Shown here: piece after piece, positions 1-8,400 of the stretch
How positions within the stretch are numbered: the stretch's first letter is position 1
How the letters are laid out: every line of letters starts with the position of its first letter
Assembly (NCBI RefSeq): GCF_016056295.1
Contig: NZ_JAECZB010000013.1
Coordinates: 1 to 64,000 of the forward strand
Source of the DNA: Atlanticothrix silvestris CENA357
GTDB lineage: Bacteria; Cyanobacteriota; Cyanobacteriia; Cyanobacteriales; Nostocaceae
Length of the DNA stretch: 64,000 bases
Reading direction: 5' to 3'
Made by a program: the position numbers and the translations under genes
The notes under the pieces: model-generated
The model's input: the letters and a program-made list of their open reading frames with translations, nothing else
Database searches by the model: none
Told to the model about the DNA's origin: nothing

Positions 1-96
1 AGCCTCCCCAGCCCCCCCAGCTTTGCCACTTCACAAAATCGCGTTGCTCCCACTTTAGCTCTGCGACTTACGCTCAGGGCTAAAATCCATAGGAGC

Positions 97-359
97 GCAA
101 AGAAGATTGGCGATCGCTCTTGGTTCTTTGACTTCATGGTGGAACTGCGTTCTGAATTTGACACTCTCAAGTCGCTCCAAAACAAGATGCAAGAGTATAT
201 GGAGAACGTATGCGCTTAAACTAGCTGGTTGATCTTAAAAGAAAGCAGGTAGAGATTTACCGACAAGACAAAGATAAGGAAGTACTAATTTCCCCAAGCC
301 AATTATCAAAACAGGAAATATTACCAGGTTTTATATTAGATTTAAGCGGGATTCTCTGA
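97..359 (+). pseudogene. Decayed 3' part of a Uma2-family (DUF820) gene
   Basis: The translation matches the C-terminal half of the Uma2 genes elsewhere in this window (FVVELRS, KMQEY, GWLID, RVEIYR, LPGF-LDL). Here FDFMVELRSEF and LQNKMQEYMEN are followed by an in-frame TAA near 218. The frame then shifts by one base, after which DLKRKQVEIYR and ILPGFILDLSGIL run to TGA at 357-359. The N-terminal half is not recognisable upstream. Uma2 proteins are PD-(D/E)XK-fold putative endonucleases, greatly expanded in cyanobacteria. The stop and the frameshift together make this a pseudogene rather than a partial gene. Confidence 0.8.
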
Positions 360-362
360 GAA

Positions 363-737
363 ATTATTATGTAAGTATATTAGTAAAATTATTCTATAAA
401 TTCGTATACTTTTACATCATATATTCATAGAATATCTTTTTAAAAAATTAGTCAAAATAATTCTTTACAGCAAATTTCTTATGGATGAGTTACATTACGC
501 TCGCCTGTCTCTAGCCCCTTTCTTTTTAATAGGTATACTATACCCAACCGATAAACGCTGTATATTTATATTCAGGGAGGGATAGAAGAAGAAGGGTTAT
601 CCCTATGATTTTTCTGCTGCCTATTCTTTGAAATTAAATTTTCAAAAGAATATAGATGACTACATAAACGTTCTCAAAACTTAATTGCTTATGAGTTAAC
701 TTTATGTAAGTCTTCCCCTCCCCTTTGAATTGCAAAG
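363..737. other. Gene-free AT-rich spacer
   Basis: About 375 bases with no supportable ORF or RNA. A short palindrome (ggtatactatacc) lies near 531-543. Nothing else was recognised. Confidence 0.5.
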
Positions 738-764
738 TAAAAACTACTGGATTACCCAGTCAGT
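738..764 (-). terminator. Rho-independent terminator of the small peptide gene
   Basis: Read on the minus strand, just after the stop codon at 778, ACTGG and CCAGT arms flank a short loop. Outer ACT/AGT pairs extend the stem across a small bulge, and the hairpin is followed by five T. This supports the small gene being its own transcription unit. Confidence 0.55.
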
Positions 765-777
765 AAGCTTCGCAAAG

Positions 778-963
778 TTAGCCACGGTAACGGTAACAGT
801 CGTAGCAGTACTCACATTTGTATCTGTCTTTGTATCTATCTCTATCTCTGTCTCTATCTCTGTCTCTGTCTCTGTCTCCGCCGTATTGACCACCAGCTAG
901 AAGCTGCTGCTCTTGTGTAGATAACTCCACAAATAAACCCGATGCAATGATTTGTTCGGACAT
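778..963 (-). CDS. Double-glycine-leader peptide with Asp-Arg repeat core (putative RiPP/bacteriocin precursor)
   Basis: This is a 61-residue product starting at ATG 963; a GTG at 978 is possible, but GAGG lies about 9 bases before the ATG. The N-terminal 26 residues look like a leader peptide ending in ELSTQEQQLLAGG, the double-glycine motif cut by C39 peptidase/ABC exporters. The predicted core is QYGG, seven Asp-Arg dipeptides, then YKDR and YKCEYCYDCYRYRG with three Cys and six Tyr in the tail. The Asp-Arg run is coded by GA(C/T)AGA hexamers, so it can expand or contract by slippage. No modification enzyme or exporter is adjacent, and the next gene on this strand is a glycosyltransferase. 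The leader class is well known in cyanobacteria; I do not recognise this core. It could instead be a secreted, unmodified or metal-binding peptide. Confidence 0.65.
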   Translation of the reverse strand: MSEQIIASGLFVELSTQEQQLLAGGQYGGDRDRDRDRDRDRDRYKDRYKCEYCYDCYRYRG

Positions 964-1327
964 GATTTTTTGCCTCACTTACTTTATATAGGTGTTTTCC
1001 ACCTATGCTTCTACTTATAAATATCCTTTTTAGATATTGAACTAACCTATGGTTAGATATTAAAGAGCATAAATTCAGACCTTGAGTTAAAACTAAAGTC
1101 ATACAACTATTAGTTGAAAATTTTTGGTATCTACAATACAAAATTGCACTTTGATTATTGGCAATTAATTTACAGTTTATTGATACTAAGAGTATGGCTC
1201 AGTAAAGAGGTGAAAAATGAAAAAAAAGCAATTTTGTCTAGAATAACTCTGAGACAAAAGTAAATATTTAGCTATTTATCTACGAAAGTAAATAAATGGG
1301 TGAGATCATTGCAGTCCTCTCATATTT
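964..1327. other. Intergenic spacer upstream of the small peptide gene
   Basis: About 360 AT-rich bases, presumably holding the promoter of the small peptide gene and the 3' end region of the glycosyltransferase transcript. No RNA gene or repeat was recognised. Confidence 0.4.
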
Positions 1328-2296
1328 TTATAGTCGGTCAATTATCTTGGCATTTTCTGGTAGTTGAGCCTCCTGCTGCCCAGAATAACGCGCTCTGGCA
1401 GTAAACAACCCAATAGGAGTATTCAAGATATCTACAAGGGTGGCTTTACCTGCGATCGCCTTCATGCTATCTTTGGGCACTTCCTTCAATAACCAACGTA
1501 TCAAGCGATAACCGCATTCTTTCAGTGTAATTTCCCGCATTAATTCTACGCCGTGTAACTCATGCAGATAGCGGTTTGAACGTCCATAACGCCGCCATTG
1601 GCTTTTTAGTTCTTTGAATGTGGTGCGGTGACGGTGCTGCACGATCGCTTCTGGGGCAAATTCACAACGCCCAAGATTTTCTTGCAAAATCCGCCAGCAG
1701 ATATCTGCATCGCCGCCAGTAGTGAGATAGGGGCGAAATAAACCCACTTTTTCTAAAGCAATGCGGCGAATGGCTAAATTAGCAGTCTGACCGTAGGGAC
1801 AAAAGGAATGGCCAAGAGTATGCTTTTGTGATAAAGTCTCTTGGCTATTTGCGTGTTGTTCTAAAATAGTGTTACCTGGTAAGGCAACAATTTCACCTGC
1901 GACGATGACCACATCTGGCTTGACAAAAGGCTGGATTAATGAGCTTATCCATTGTGGTTGGGGACGACAATCAGCATCGGTAAAAGCGATAATTTCGCCG
2001 ACAGCAGCACGAATACCAGTATTTCGAGCCGCATAAGAGCTTTGAATTTTGTTTTCACTCAAAGGGCGAATTGTAATTGAGCTATTTTCGGCAGATGCTT
2101 TAAGGTAGGTGAAAGTGCGATCGCTACTGTTATTGTCTACAAGTAAGTACTCTACTCGGTTTTTTGGGTAACTTTGAGACAACAGACAACTAATTAACTC
2201 TGGTAAATCTATTTCACCGTTATAAATAGGAACAACCACCGAAACCATTGGCAAGAAGCTGTTGGCGGTGGTTGTATTGCTTAGCTGATGATTCAT
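1328..2296 (-). CDS. Glycosyltransferase family 2
   Basis: A 322-residue GT-A fold glycosyltransferase. The nucleotide-sugar binding start MVSVVVPIYNGE is at about residues 17-28, LLVDNNSSD follows, and the metal-binding DxD is in IIAFTDADCRPQPQW near residue 105. ARNTGIRAA is also typical of GT2. GGDADICWR and QHRHRTTFKELKSQWRRYGR resemble GT2 enzymes acting on polysaccharides or lipids. There is no clear membrane segment, so it is probably a cytoplasmic or peripheral enzyme. The acceptor cannot be told from the sequence. A start at Met17 (2248) is possible because the first 16 residues look unstructured. It lies alone, with ctpB 170 bp upstream on the same strand. Confidence 0.85.
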   Translation of the reverse strand: MNHQLSNTTTANSFLPMVSVVVPIYNGEIDLPELISCLLSQSYPKNRVEYLLVDNNSSDRTFTYLKASAENSSITIRPLSENKIQSSYAARNTGIRAAVGEIIAFTDADCRPQPQWISSLIQPFVKPDVVIVAGEIVALPGNTILEQHANSQETLSQKHTLGHSFCPYGQTANLAIRRIALEKVGLFRPYLTTGGDADICWRILQENLGRCEFAPEAIVQHRHRTTFKELKSQWRRYGRSNRYLHELHGVELMREITLKECGYRLIRWLLKEVPKDSMKAIAGKATLVDILNTPIGLFTARARYSGQQEAQLPENAKIIDRL

Positions 2297-2469
2297 AGAA
2301 GTATTAAGGATGAAGTATGCAGGATGAAGGATAAAAATTTTATACTTCAGCCCACCCTACGAAAAGCCGCCTTTAGGAGCGTCTACATCTTTTATACTTG
2401 CTTAAACCTGAATTTGGGAATGCTGATAGATAAACACTTGGTCAGAGATTACTCTCAAATAACATCAAT

Positions 2470-3807
2470 CTAAAATTTCAAGTCGTTGGCGCGAGCGCTC
2501 ACAGGTTGACTGGGTAGTATAACTGGAGATTCAGCGAAGTTGTTACCAGATAAAACTGCGATCGCACGGGCATATTGTGGATCATTTTTAGTCCCAACTA
2601 AACTTGGGTTGGTTGCCAATTGACGCTCTTGAGCCTCTGTCAAATCTAGTTTGATATCTGGTGTAATTCCCTTATGGTTAATATCCGTTCCCTTGGGAGT
2701 GTAGTAGTGGGCAATGGTGACAGCTAAACCAGAACCATCTGACAGTTCATGAACTGACTGTACTAATGCTTTACCAAAGGTTTGACCCCCAATGACTACA
2801 GCCCGCTTATTATCCTTGAGGGCCCCTGTTAAAATCTCACTAGCACTAGCTGAATTACCATCAACCAATACCGCTAAGGGAAGTTTTGTCAAGGCAGTGC
2901 GATTGGCTTTACTATCCTCAGTACCTCCTCGGCGATCAACTGTGCGGACAATCCCGCCATCATCTAGCCACATCCGAGCAATTTCAATGCTTGCCTGCAA
3001 TAAACCACCAGGATTGCCGCGCAAATCTAACACAAAAGCATCGACTCTTTTGCCGTTCAAATTGCGGATGGCTCGACGCATTTGATCAGCAGCATGGGCA
3101 TTAAACTCGCGCAAACGAACATAGCCTACGCGTCGATTTCCTTCTTGCTTGAGGGTATAAAGTACTGTTGGTACTTCAATCGTTGCCCGTGTCAGCTTCA
3201 AATTAAAAGCATTCTGCCCCGTCCGTCCGAGGCGTAATGTGATGGGAGTACCTGCTTTGCCACGAATCAGCTTGGAGGCATCATCCACTTTCATATCCAG
3301 GGTGGACTTGCCATCAATTGCCAAAATTTCATCGCCTGCTTTGATCCCACTTTTCAGCGCTGGGGAGTTTTCTATGGCTTCCACAACAGTGAGCCGCTTG
3401 GTTTTGTCGTTCACTTCCATGCGGATGCCAATCCCAGAGACTTCCCCAGATGTTTGACTGGTTAAGGCTTCATACTGTTTGGGGTCAAGAAATCGGGTAT
3501 AAGGATCACCCAACTTTTGTAAAGCTTCGCGAATGGCTACATAAGCTTCTTCATTAGAAGAATAGTTTTTGCTTAATAGACTTTGCCTAGTTGCTTGCCA
3601 ATCTTGTTGATTAAAGTTGCCGTCAACATATTCACGATTTACCACTTGCCATACTTGGTCAACTAGGGCTTTGGGGCTATCTTTTAGGGCAGCCCGAACG
3701 CTGCGAGTCCAAGCAGGGCCAAATACGGACATGGTGGCGGTCGTGGCGATCGCTCCACCAATCAAGGCTACTTGGAGTGGCGAGTAACGTTTCGCAGATT
3801 GGTTCAT
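2470..3807 (-). CDS. ctpB: Carboxyl-terminal processing protease (S41)
   Basis: A periplasmic or thylakoid-lumen serine protease of the C-terminal processing (tail-specific) family, 445 residues from the ATG at 3807. Order: N-terminal signal/anchor (LQVALIGGAIATTATMSVFG), helical region with GDPYTRFLDP, PDZ domain (SGIGIRMEV to GKAGTPITLRLGR), then the S41 catalytic core. The core has DLRGNPGG, the nucleophile in DGNSASASEILTGAL and the general-base Lys in GQTFGKALVQ. C-terminal NHKGITPDI is also typical. Cyanobacteria carry CtpA, CtpB and CtpC; the N-terminus and length best fit CtpB from memory, but paralog assignment is uncertain. CtpA matures the D1 protein; the CtpB role is less clear. 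Confidence 0.88.
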   Translation of the reverse strand: MNQSAKRYSPLQVALIGGAIATTATMSVFGPAWTRSVRAALKDSPKALVDQVWQVVNREYVDGNFNQQDWQATRQSLLSKNYSSNEEAYVAIREALQKLGDPYTRFLDPKQYEALTSQTSGEVSGIGIRMEVNDKTKRLTVVEAIENSPALKSGIKAGDEILAIDGKSTLDMKVDDASKLIRGKAGTPITLRLGRTGQNAFNLKLTRATIEVPTVLYTLKQEGNRRVGYVRLREFNAHAADQMRRAIRNLNGKRVDAFVLDLRGNPGGLLQASIEIARMWLDDGGIVRTVDRRGGTEDSKANRTALTKLPLAVLVDGNSASASEILTGALKDNKRAVVIGGQTFGKALVQSVHELSDGSGLAVTIAHYYTPKGTDINHKGITPDIKLDLTEAQERQLATNPSLVGTKNDPQYARAIAVLSGNNFAESPVILPSQPVSARANDLKF

Positions 3808-4140
3808 GTACATCAGCTGGATTAATTGTATTGTTGACAGTCTAGCAATCAGGCTTTTGAGAAATTTTTAAGTTTTTATACTCAATTTTCAGTTATGTTA
3901 TGCTCATCACTTTCCCCTCGGAATTATCCTAAAAATTTTGCAGTATTTTATTACAAATAATTACTGCGTCTGCAAACTTTTTGGCAGTCTAATCTGACAC
4001 TATTAAGTTACTGTGACAATAATGTGACACTTTTATCAGTGTCATCTTTACACCCTATATTATTTTTATAAGATAGCATTTCGTTGACTTAATAGCAGGT
4101 CTTTTTGCCATGATTTAACCAAGCTTTGATTACCAATGTC
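3808..4140. other. Divergent intergenic region between ctpB and the YdcF-like gene
   Basis: About 330 AT-rich bases between divergent genes, so it should contain both promoters. No hairpin, repeat or RNA gene was recognised. Confidence 0.4.
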
Positions 4141-4839
4141 ATGAGACATAAATTTACTAAAACTTCATCAATTCTCGGACGTGGAAAATTTCGTAAAACG
4201 TGGCAATTGTTACAAAAATTAGCTTTTGTTTTATGTCTGATCTTTGTCATTTGGATGATTTGCATCACTACAAGCCTAGTTTTCGCTTCCTCAAAGCCAG
4301 TAAATGCGTTTTTTGTATTAGGTGGTAGTATTCGCCGAGAAATTTATGTTGCTCACAAAGTAACACAATATCCGCAGACCCCAATTTTAATTTCTCATGG
4401 TTCCCCAGACCCTTGTGTATGGATGATTTTTCAGCGGGAAGCGGTAAAGTTGCAAAATGTTTGGTTAGAAAATTGTGCAAATTCTACCTTTGAAAATTTT
4501 TATTATGGTATTCCGATTCTGCGACGTTGGGGAGTGCATAAAGTCATGTTGATTACGTCGCCAAGTCATTTACCCAGAGCTAAATGGATGGCACAAATTC
4601 TTTTAGGCGCTCATGGAATTTGGGTAGAGCCAGACATTGTTGAGGAGTTGGGTATTCCTGGTAATCGTGAGTCTTGGTTGAAAACTGGACTCGATTTAAC
4701 GCGTAGTTTGTTTTGGGCAATGTTGAGTCAAATTATTCAACCACAATGCTCTCAAGTGACTAAATTGGCTGAGGTGGATATACAAGCTTGGCAAAATCAA
4801 GGTTTTAAATGTGAGCGCCAAGGGGGGTTGGGAAGATGA
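4141..4839 (+). CDS. YdcF/SanA-like DUF218 membrane protein
   Basis: A 232-residue protein from ATG 4141 (a TTG at 4126 is also in frame). One N-terminal membrane helix (LAFVLCLIFVIWMICITTSLVF) is followed by an outer-facing DUF218 domain. AFFVLGGSIRRE opens the first strand, NSTFENFYYGIPILRRWG is the conserved acidic/aromatic helix, and VMLITSPSHLPRAKW is the typical second motif. Family members (ElyC, SanA, YdcF) act in envelope integrity or undecaprenyl-phosphate metabolism in other bacteria; the enzymatic role is unresolved. It reads alone between ctpB and the CHAT locus. Confidence 0.75.
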   Translation: MRHKFTKTSSILGRGKFRKTWQLLQKLAFVLCLIFVIWMICITTSLVFASSKPVNAFFVLGGSIRREIYVAHKVTQYPQTPILISHGSPDPCVWMIFQREAVKLQNVWLENCANSTFENFYYGIPILRRWGVHKVMLITSPSHLPRAKWMAQILLGAHGIWVEPDIVEELGIPGNRESWLKTGLDLTRSLFWAMLSQIIQPQCSQVTKLAEVDIQAWQNQGFKCERQGGLGR

Positions 4840-4840
4840 G

Positions 4841-4875
4841 GGGGAGCAGAGGAGCAGGGAGCAGGGAGCAGGGGG
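4841..4875. repeat. GAGCAGG heptamer repeat
   Basis: Imperfect tandem copies of ggagcag/ggagcagg, an STRR-type purine-rich heptamer repeat common between cyanobacterial genes, directly after the YdcF-like gene. Confidence 0.7.
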
Positions 4876-4937
4876 AATTATCCTCTTTTTTGACCATTGA
4901 CCTTTAAAATAAGCCTGGAAATATTCGCAGGGAAACT

Positions 4938-5264
4938 ATGGCAGTAGCTCAATTGGCGATCGCAGGTGAAGATGCAGTTGTAGCAACAAAGGCGCTTTTA
5001 GAAATTCCCGGTATATCGGGTAACTATAGCGTTAGTTCAGATACAGCCGAAAGAGAGGGAGTAACAGCAACAGTTGCTACTATCGTGGGGATTGTTGGGG
5101 GTACAATCGCCATTGCTGAACAAATCCGTAAGTGGTATCAAGATTACAAGCAGCAAAAGTCTGGTAAAAGAATAGAAAAGGTGTTGATTGTTGGGCGTAA
5201 TGGTCGGCGTTTGCTGCTGGAGAATGCAACGTTAGAGGAAATTAGGCAAATTTTGGAAGGGTAA
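4938..5264 (+). CDS. Small membrane protein paired with the CHAT-STAND gene (EACC1-like?)
   Basis: A 108-residue protein with an AGGGAAA ribosome site just before the ATG. It has a short N-terminal region, a hydrophobic glycine-rich helix (TVATIVGIVGGTIAIAEQI, about residues 46-64), a basic linker (KWYQDYKQQKSGK), and a small beta-beta-helix tail (VLIVGRNGRRLLLENATLEEIRQIL). This tail resembles the effector-associated constant component (EACC1) described in ternary bacterial conflict systems with CHAT or other effectors; that match is from memory and not verified. It lies 140 bp upstream of the CHAT gene on the same strand, so the two are probably co-transcribed. It could tether or regulate the CHAT protein at the membrane. 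Confidence 0.6.
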   Translation: MAVAQLAIAGEDAVVATKALLEIPGISGNYSVSSDTAEREGVTATVATIVGIVGGTIAIAEQIRKWYQDYKQQKSGKRIEKVLIVGRNGRRLLLENATLEEIRQILEG

Positions 5265-5404
5265 GAATAACGAACGAACCGCCAAGTACGCCAAGTACGC
5301 CAATAAAGAAGAGTTTGAGGGAAATTGCGGGCGGATTCCTTTGAAAAGCTCTGGAATTCGGGGTGTTAGACTTGGGGAAATGCTGAAGTCTCAGGATTCG
5401 GAAT

Positions 5405-8400
5405 GTGCAAATCCTCCACCTCGATCTGAAGGCAGTTGATGGTAATTACGTAGAGTTACGTTATTTTATTGATAATCCAAACCAGTATGAAAAGCGATCG
5501 CTTCCTCTATCAGAAGTCGCTGATTTGATTGAGTTGGCGGAACGAGATTATTATGTTTCGGTATTCCCAGAGGATTATACGGTAACTGGGCAGCGGCTGT
5601 ATAACTGGTTGGATGGGAGCGATCGTTGGCTGCAACCTTTGCTAGATAAGTATCGGCGAGAGGGGATTGTGTTAGCGATCGCGGCGGCGGAAAATCTCGC
5701 TCATCTGCCTTGGGAAGTGCTGTACGATGGCGTTAGCTTTTTGGTTGAGCGAGTCCCGGCTATTGTCCCGGTGCGTTGGGTGTCAGATAGCACGGTAAAA
5801 AAATTGACCATTGACGGGGAAGCAGAAAACCGGGCGCTGCAAGTTTTGTTTATGGCGACTTCGCCTTTGGATGTCAAACCTGTGCTGGATTTTGAGGGGG
5901 AGGAAGCACGGATTTTAGAGGCGACAAAGCGGCAACCTTTAGCATTGACAGTGGAAGAAAGCGGCTGTTTGTTGGAGTTGGGTTATTTAATCGATGGTTA
6001 TGATAAAGATTATTTTGATGTTTTACACCTGACTGGTCATGCTACCTTACAAGATGGGCAACCCCGCTTTGTTACAGAAACGGCAACAGGTGAGGCTTAC
6101 TATGCCAGTGCTGGAGATATCGCCCAAGAATTACAATTTCGGTTGCCAAAACTTATATTTCTCTCTGGTTGTCGTACTGGGCAAGCTGGCAATTCCGGTT
6201 CTGTGCCGTCAATGGCTGAAGAATTGCTCAAATCGGGTGCGAAAGCAGTTTTGGGTTGGGGTCAAAAGGTTTTAGATTCTAATGCTACAGCCGCGGCTGC
6301 GGCATTGTATCAGGAATTATCGGCGGGGAAGCAAATCACTGAAGCTGTTGCTAGTACCTACCAAGCATTAATTAAGAATAAGGCGCGGGATTGGCATTTG
6401 TTACGGCTGTATGCAGCAGGCAATTTACCAAGTTCGTTAGTCACACCTTTGCGGACTCGTGGACGTAAACCAGCGCCACCGCTTTCTGTTTCTACCCAGT
6501 TTTTAGATGCTGCGGGTAAGGTGAAAGTCCCGACGCGGGAGAGTTTTGTTGGTCGTCGCCGTCAATTGCAAAATTGTTTGCGAGTGCTGAGTCAATCAAC
6601 CGATGAAATTGGGGTGTTGATTCATGGCATGGGCGGTTTGGGTAAAAGTAGTTTAGCTGCTAGGCTTTGTGACAGACTGGCGAATTTTGAGCGTGTTGTC
6701 TGGGTGGGGAGAATAGATGAAGCTAGTTTAGTAAGTCGCCTAACAGAAAAGTTGGATGACAACGAACAACGCAAAAGCTTACAAAATTATGATGAAGAAT
6801 TGAAATATCGGCTGCGGCGAGTTTTCCAGCAGTTGCATGAGCAAGGAAAGCCGTTTTTATTAGTGCTGGATGACTTTGAAGTGAATTTAGAGACCTCACC
6901 CCCAACCCCTCTCCGAAGCGGAGAGGGGAGTCAAGTCCCCCCATTCCCTCGTAGGGAAGGGGGGCTAGGGGGGTTAGGTCGTCTGCAATCAGAAGCAGCA
7001 GAGGTAATGAAGGCTTTAGTCTGGGCAATTAGAGAAAATTCCACTTCCCACCGCATTGTTATTACCTGCCGCTATGATTTTGAATTTACCCAGTTGCAGC
7101 ATTTCCATAAGCAGCCGTTGGAGGGGATGCGAGGCGCAGATTTGCGAAAAAAGTGTAATCTACTCACAGCCTTTGGTGCTAAATCTCAGGTGGATGAGGC
7201 TTTAAAATCGCAGGCGCAGAAGTTGGCGGATGGTAATCCCCGCTTGCTGGAATGGTTGGATAAGATTTTGCAAAATACAACTGTCGATGTGGCGGCAATT
7301 TTGAATCGGTTAGCAGCAGATCCGGTGGAGTTGCGAGAGCAAGTTTTGGCAGAGGCGCTGCTGCAACAGATGGATGTAACCATGCGGGAGATGTTGTCAC
7401 GGGGTTTAGTGTTTGAGTTGTCAGTACCGAGGGAAGCTTTAGCCGCAGTTTGTGAGAATATCCCCAATTTGTCACATTATATTAGTCGGGCGGTGGCGTT
7501 GGGGCTGTTGGAAGTGAGCCATGATCAGGCGTTACGAGTGCCGCGTATTTTGCCTGTGCAGATACGGTCAGATGGAGAAGCTTTGTATGAGCAAGCGGCT
7601 CAGGTGTTGTATCGCCTTTGGTGGGAAGGGACAGCAATCCCAACCGAGGAACAAAACTTAGAAATTCATCGGTTAGCGTTGCGAGGAAAGGTAGACAAGG
7701 TTGCGTTAGAAATAGCAGGGAAGTTAGCAAGTCACTGGAGAAATCAAAGCCGATTTCGGGAAGCTGTTCAATTGTGCAAATCTACTCTAGAAATTGCTGA
7801 AGATTACGTACTATTACATGGATTAGCTGCTTGTGAACAAGAACTGGGTGATGTAAGTAAAGCCCAAGAGCATTATCAACAAGCCCTAGATAATTGTCCA
7901 ACAGAAGACAAAAAAGAAAAAGCAGGAATTATTCATAACTTGGGTTATCTCAAAGCCAGTACGGGACAAATCAGCGAAGCGATCGCCTTGTATGAACAAT
8001 CTCTTACCCTCAGTGAACAAATCGGCAATGTCCAACTCAAGGCAGTGACATTGCAACACTTGGGATATATCAAAGCCGATAGAGGAGAAATCAATGAAGC
8101 GATCGCCTTGTATGAAAAATCCTTTGCTCTCAATGAACAAATCGGCAATGTTCAAGGACTGCCAGGTATGTTGCACGAAATGGGGAGACTCAAAGCCGAT
8201 AGAGGAGAAATAGAACAAGCGATCGCCTTGTATGAAAAATCCTTTGCCCTCAATGAACAAATCGGCAATGTTCAACTCAAGGCGGCGACGTTGCACGAAA
8301 TGGGGAGACTCAAAGCCAATATAGGAGAAATAGAACAAGCGATCGCCCTTTATCAACAATCCTTTGCTCTCAGTGAACAAATCGGCCATGTCCAAGGTAA

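Noticed and set aside
1-96. Upstream continuation of the Uma2 pseudogene
   Set aside because: No Uma2 blocks can be read in any frame before about position 97; repeat-like C-rich sequence only.
2288-2473. 61-residue plus-strand ORF between GT2 and ctpB
   Set aside because: It is short, overlaps the GT2 start on the other strand and contains no motif or ribosome site.
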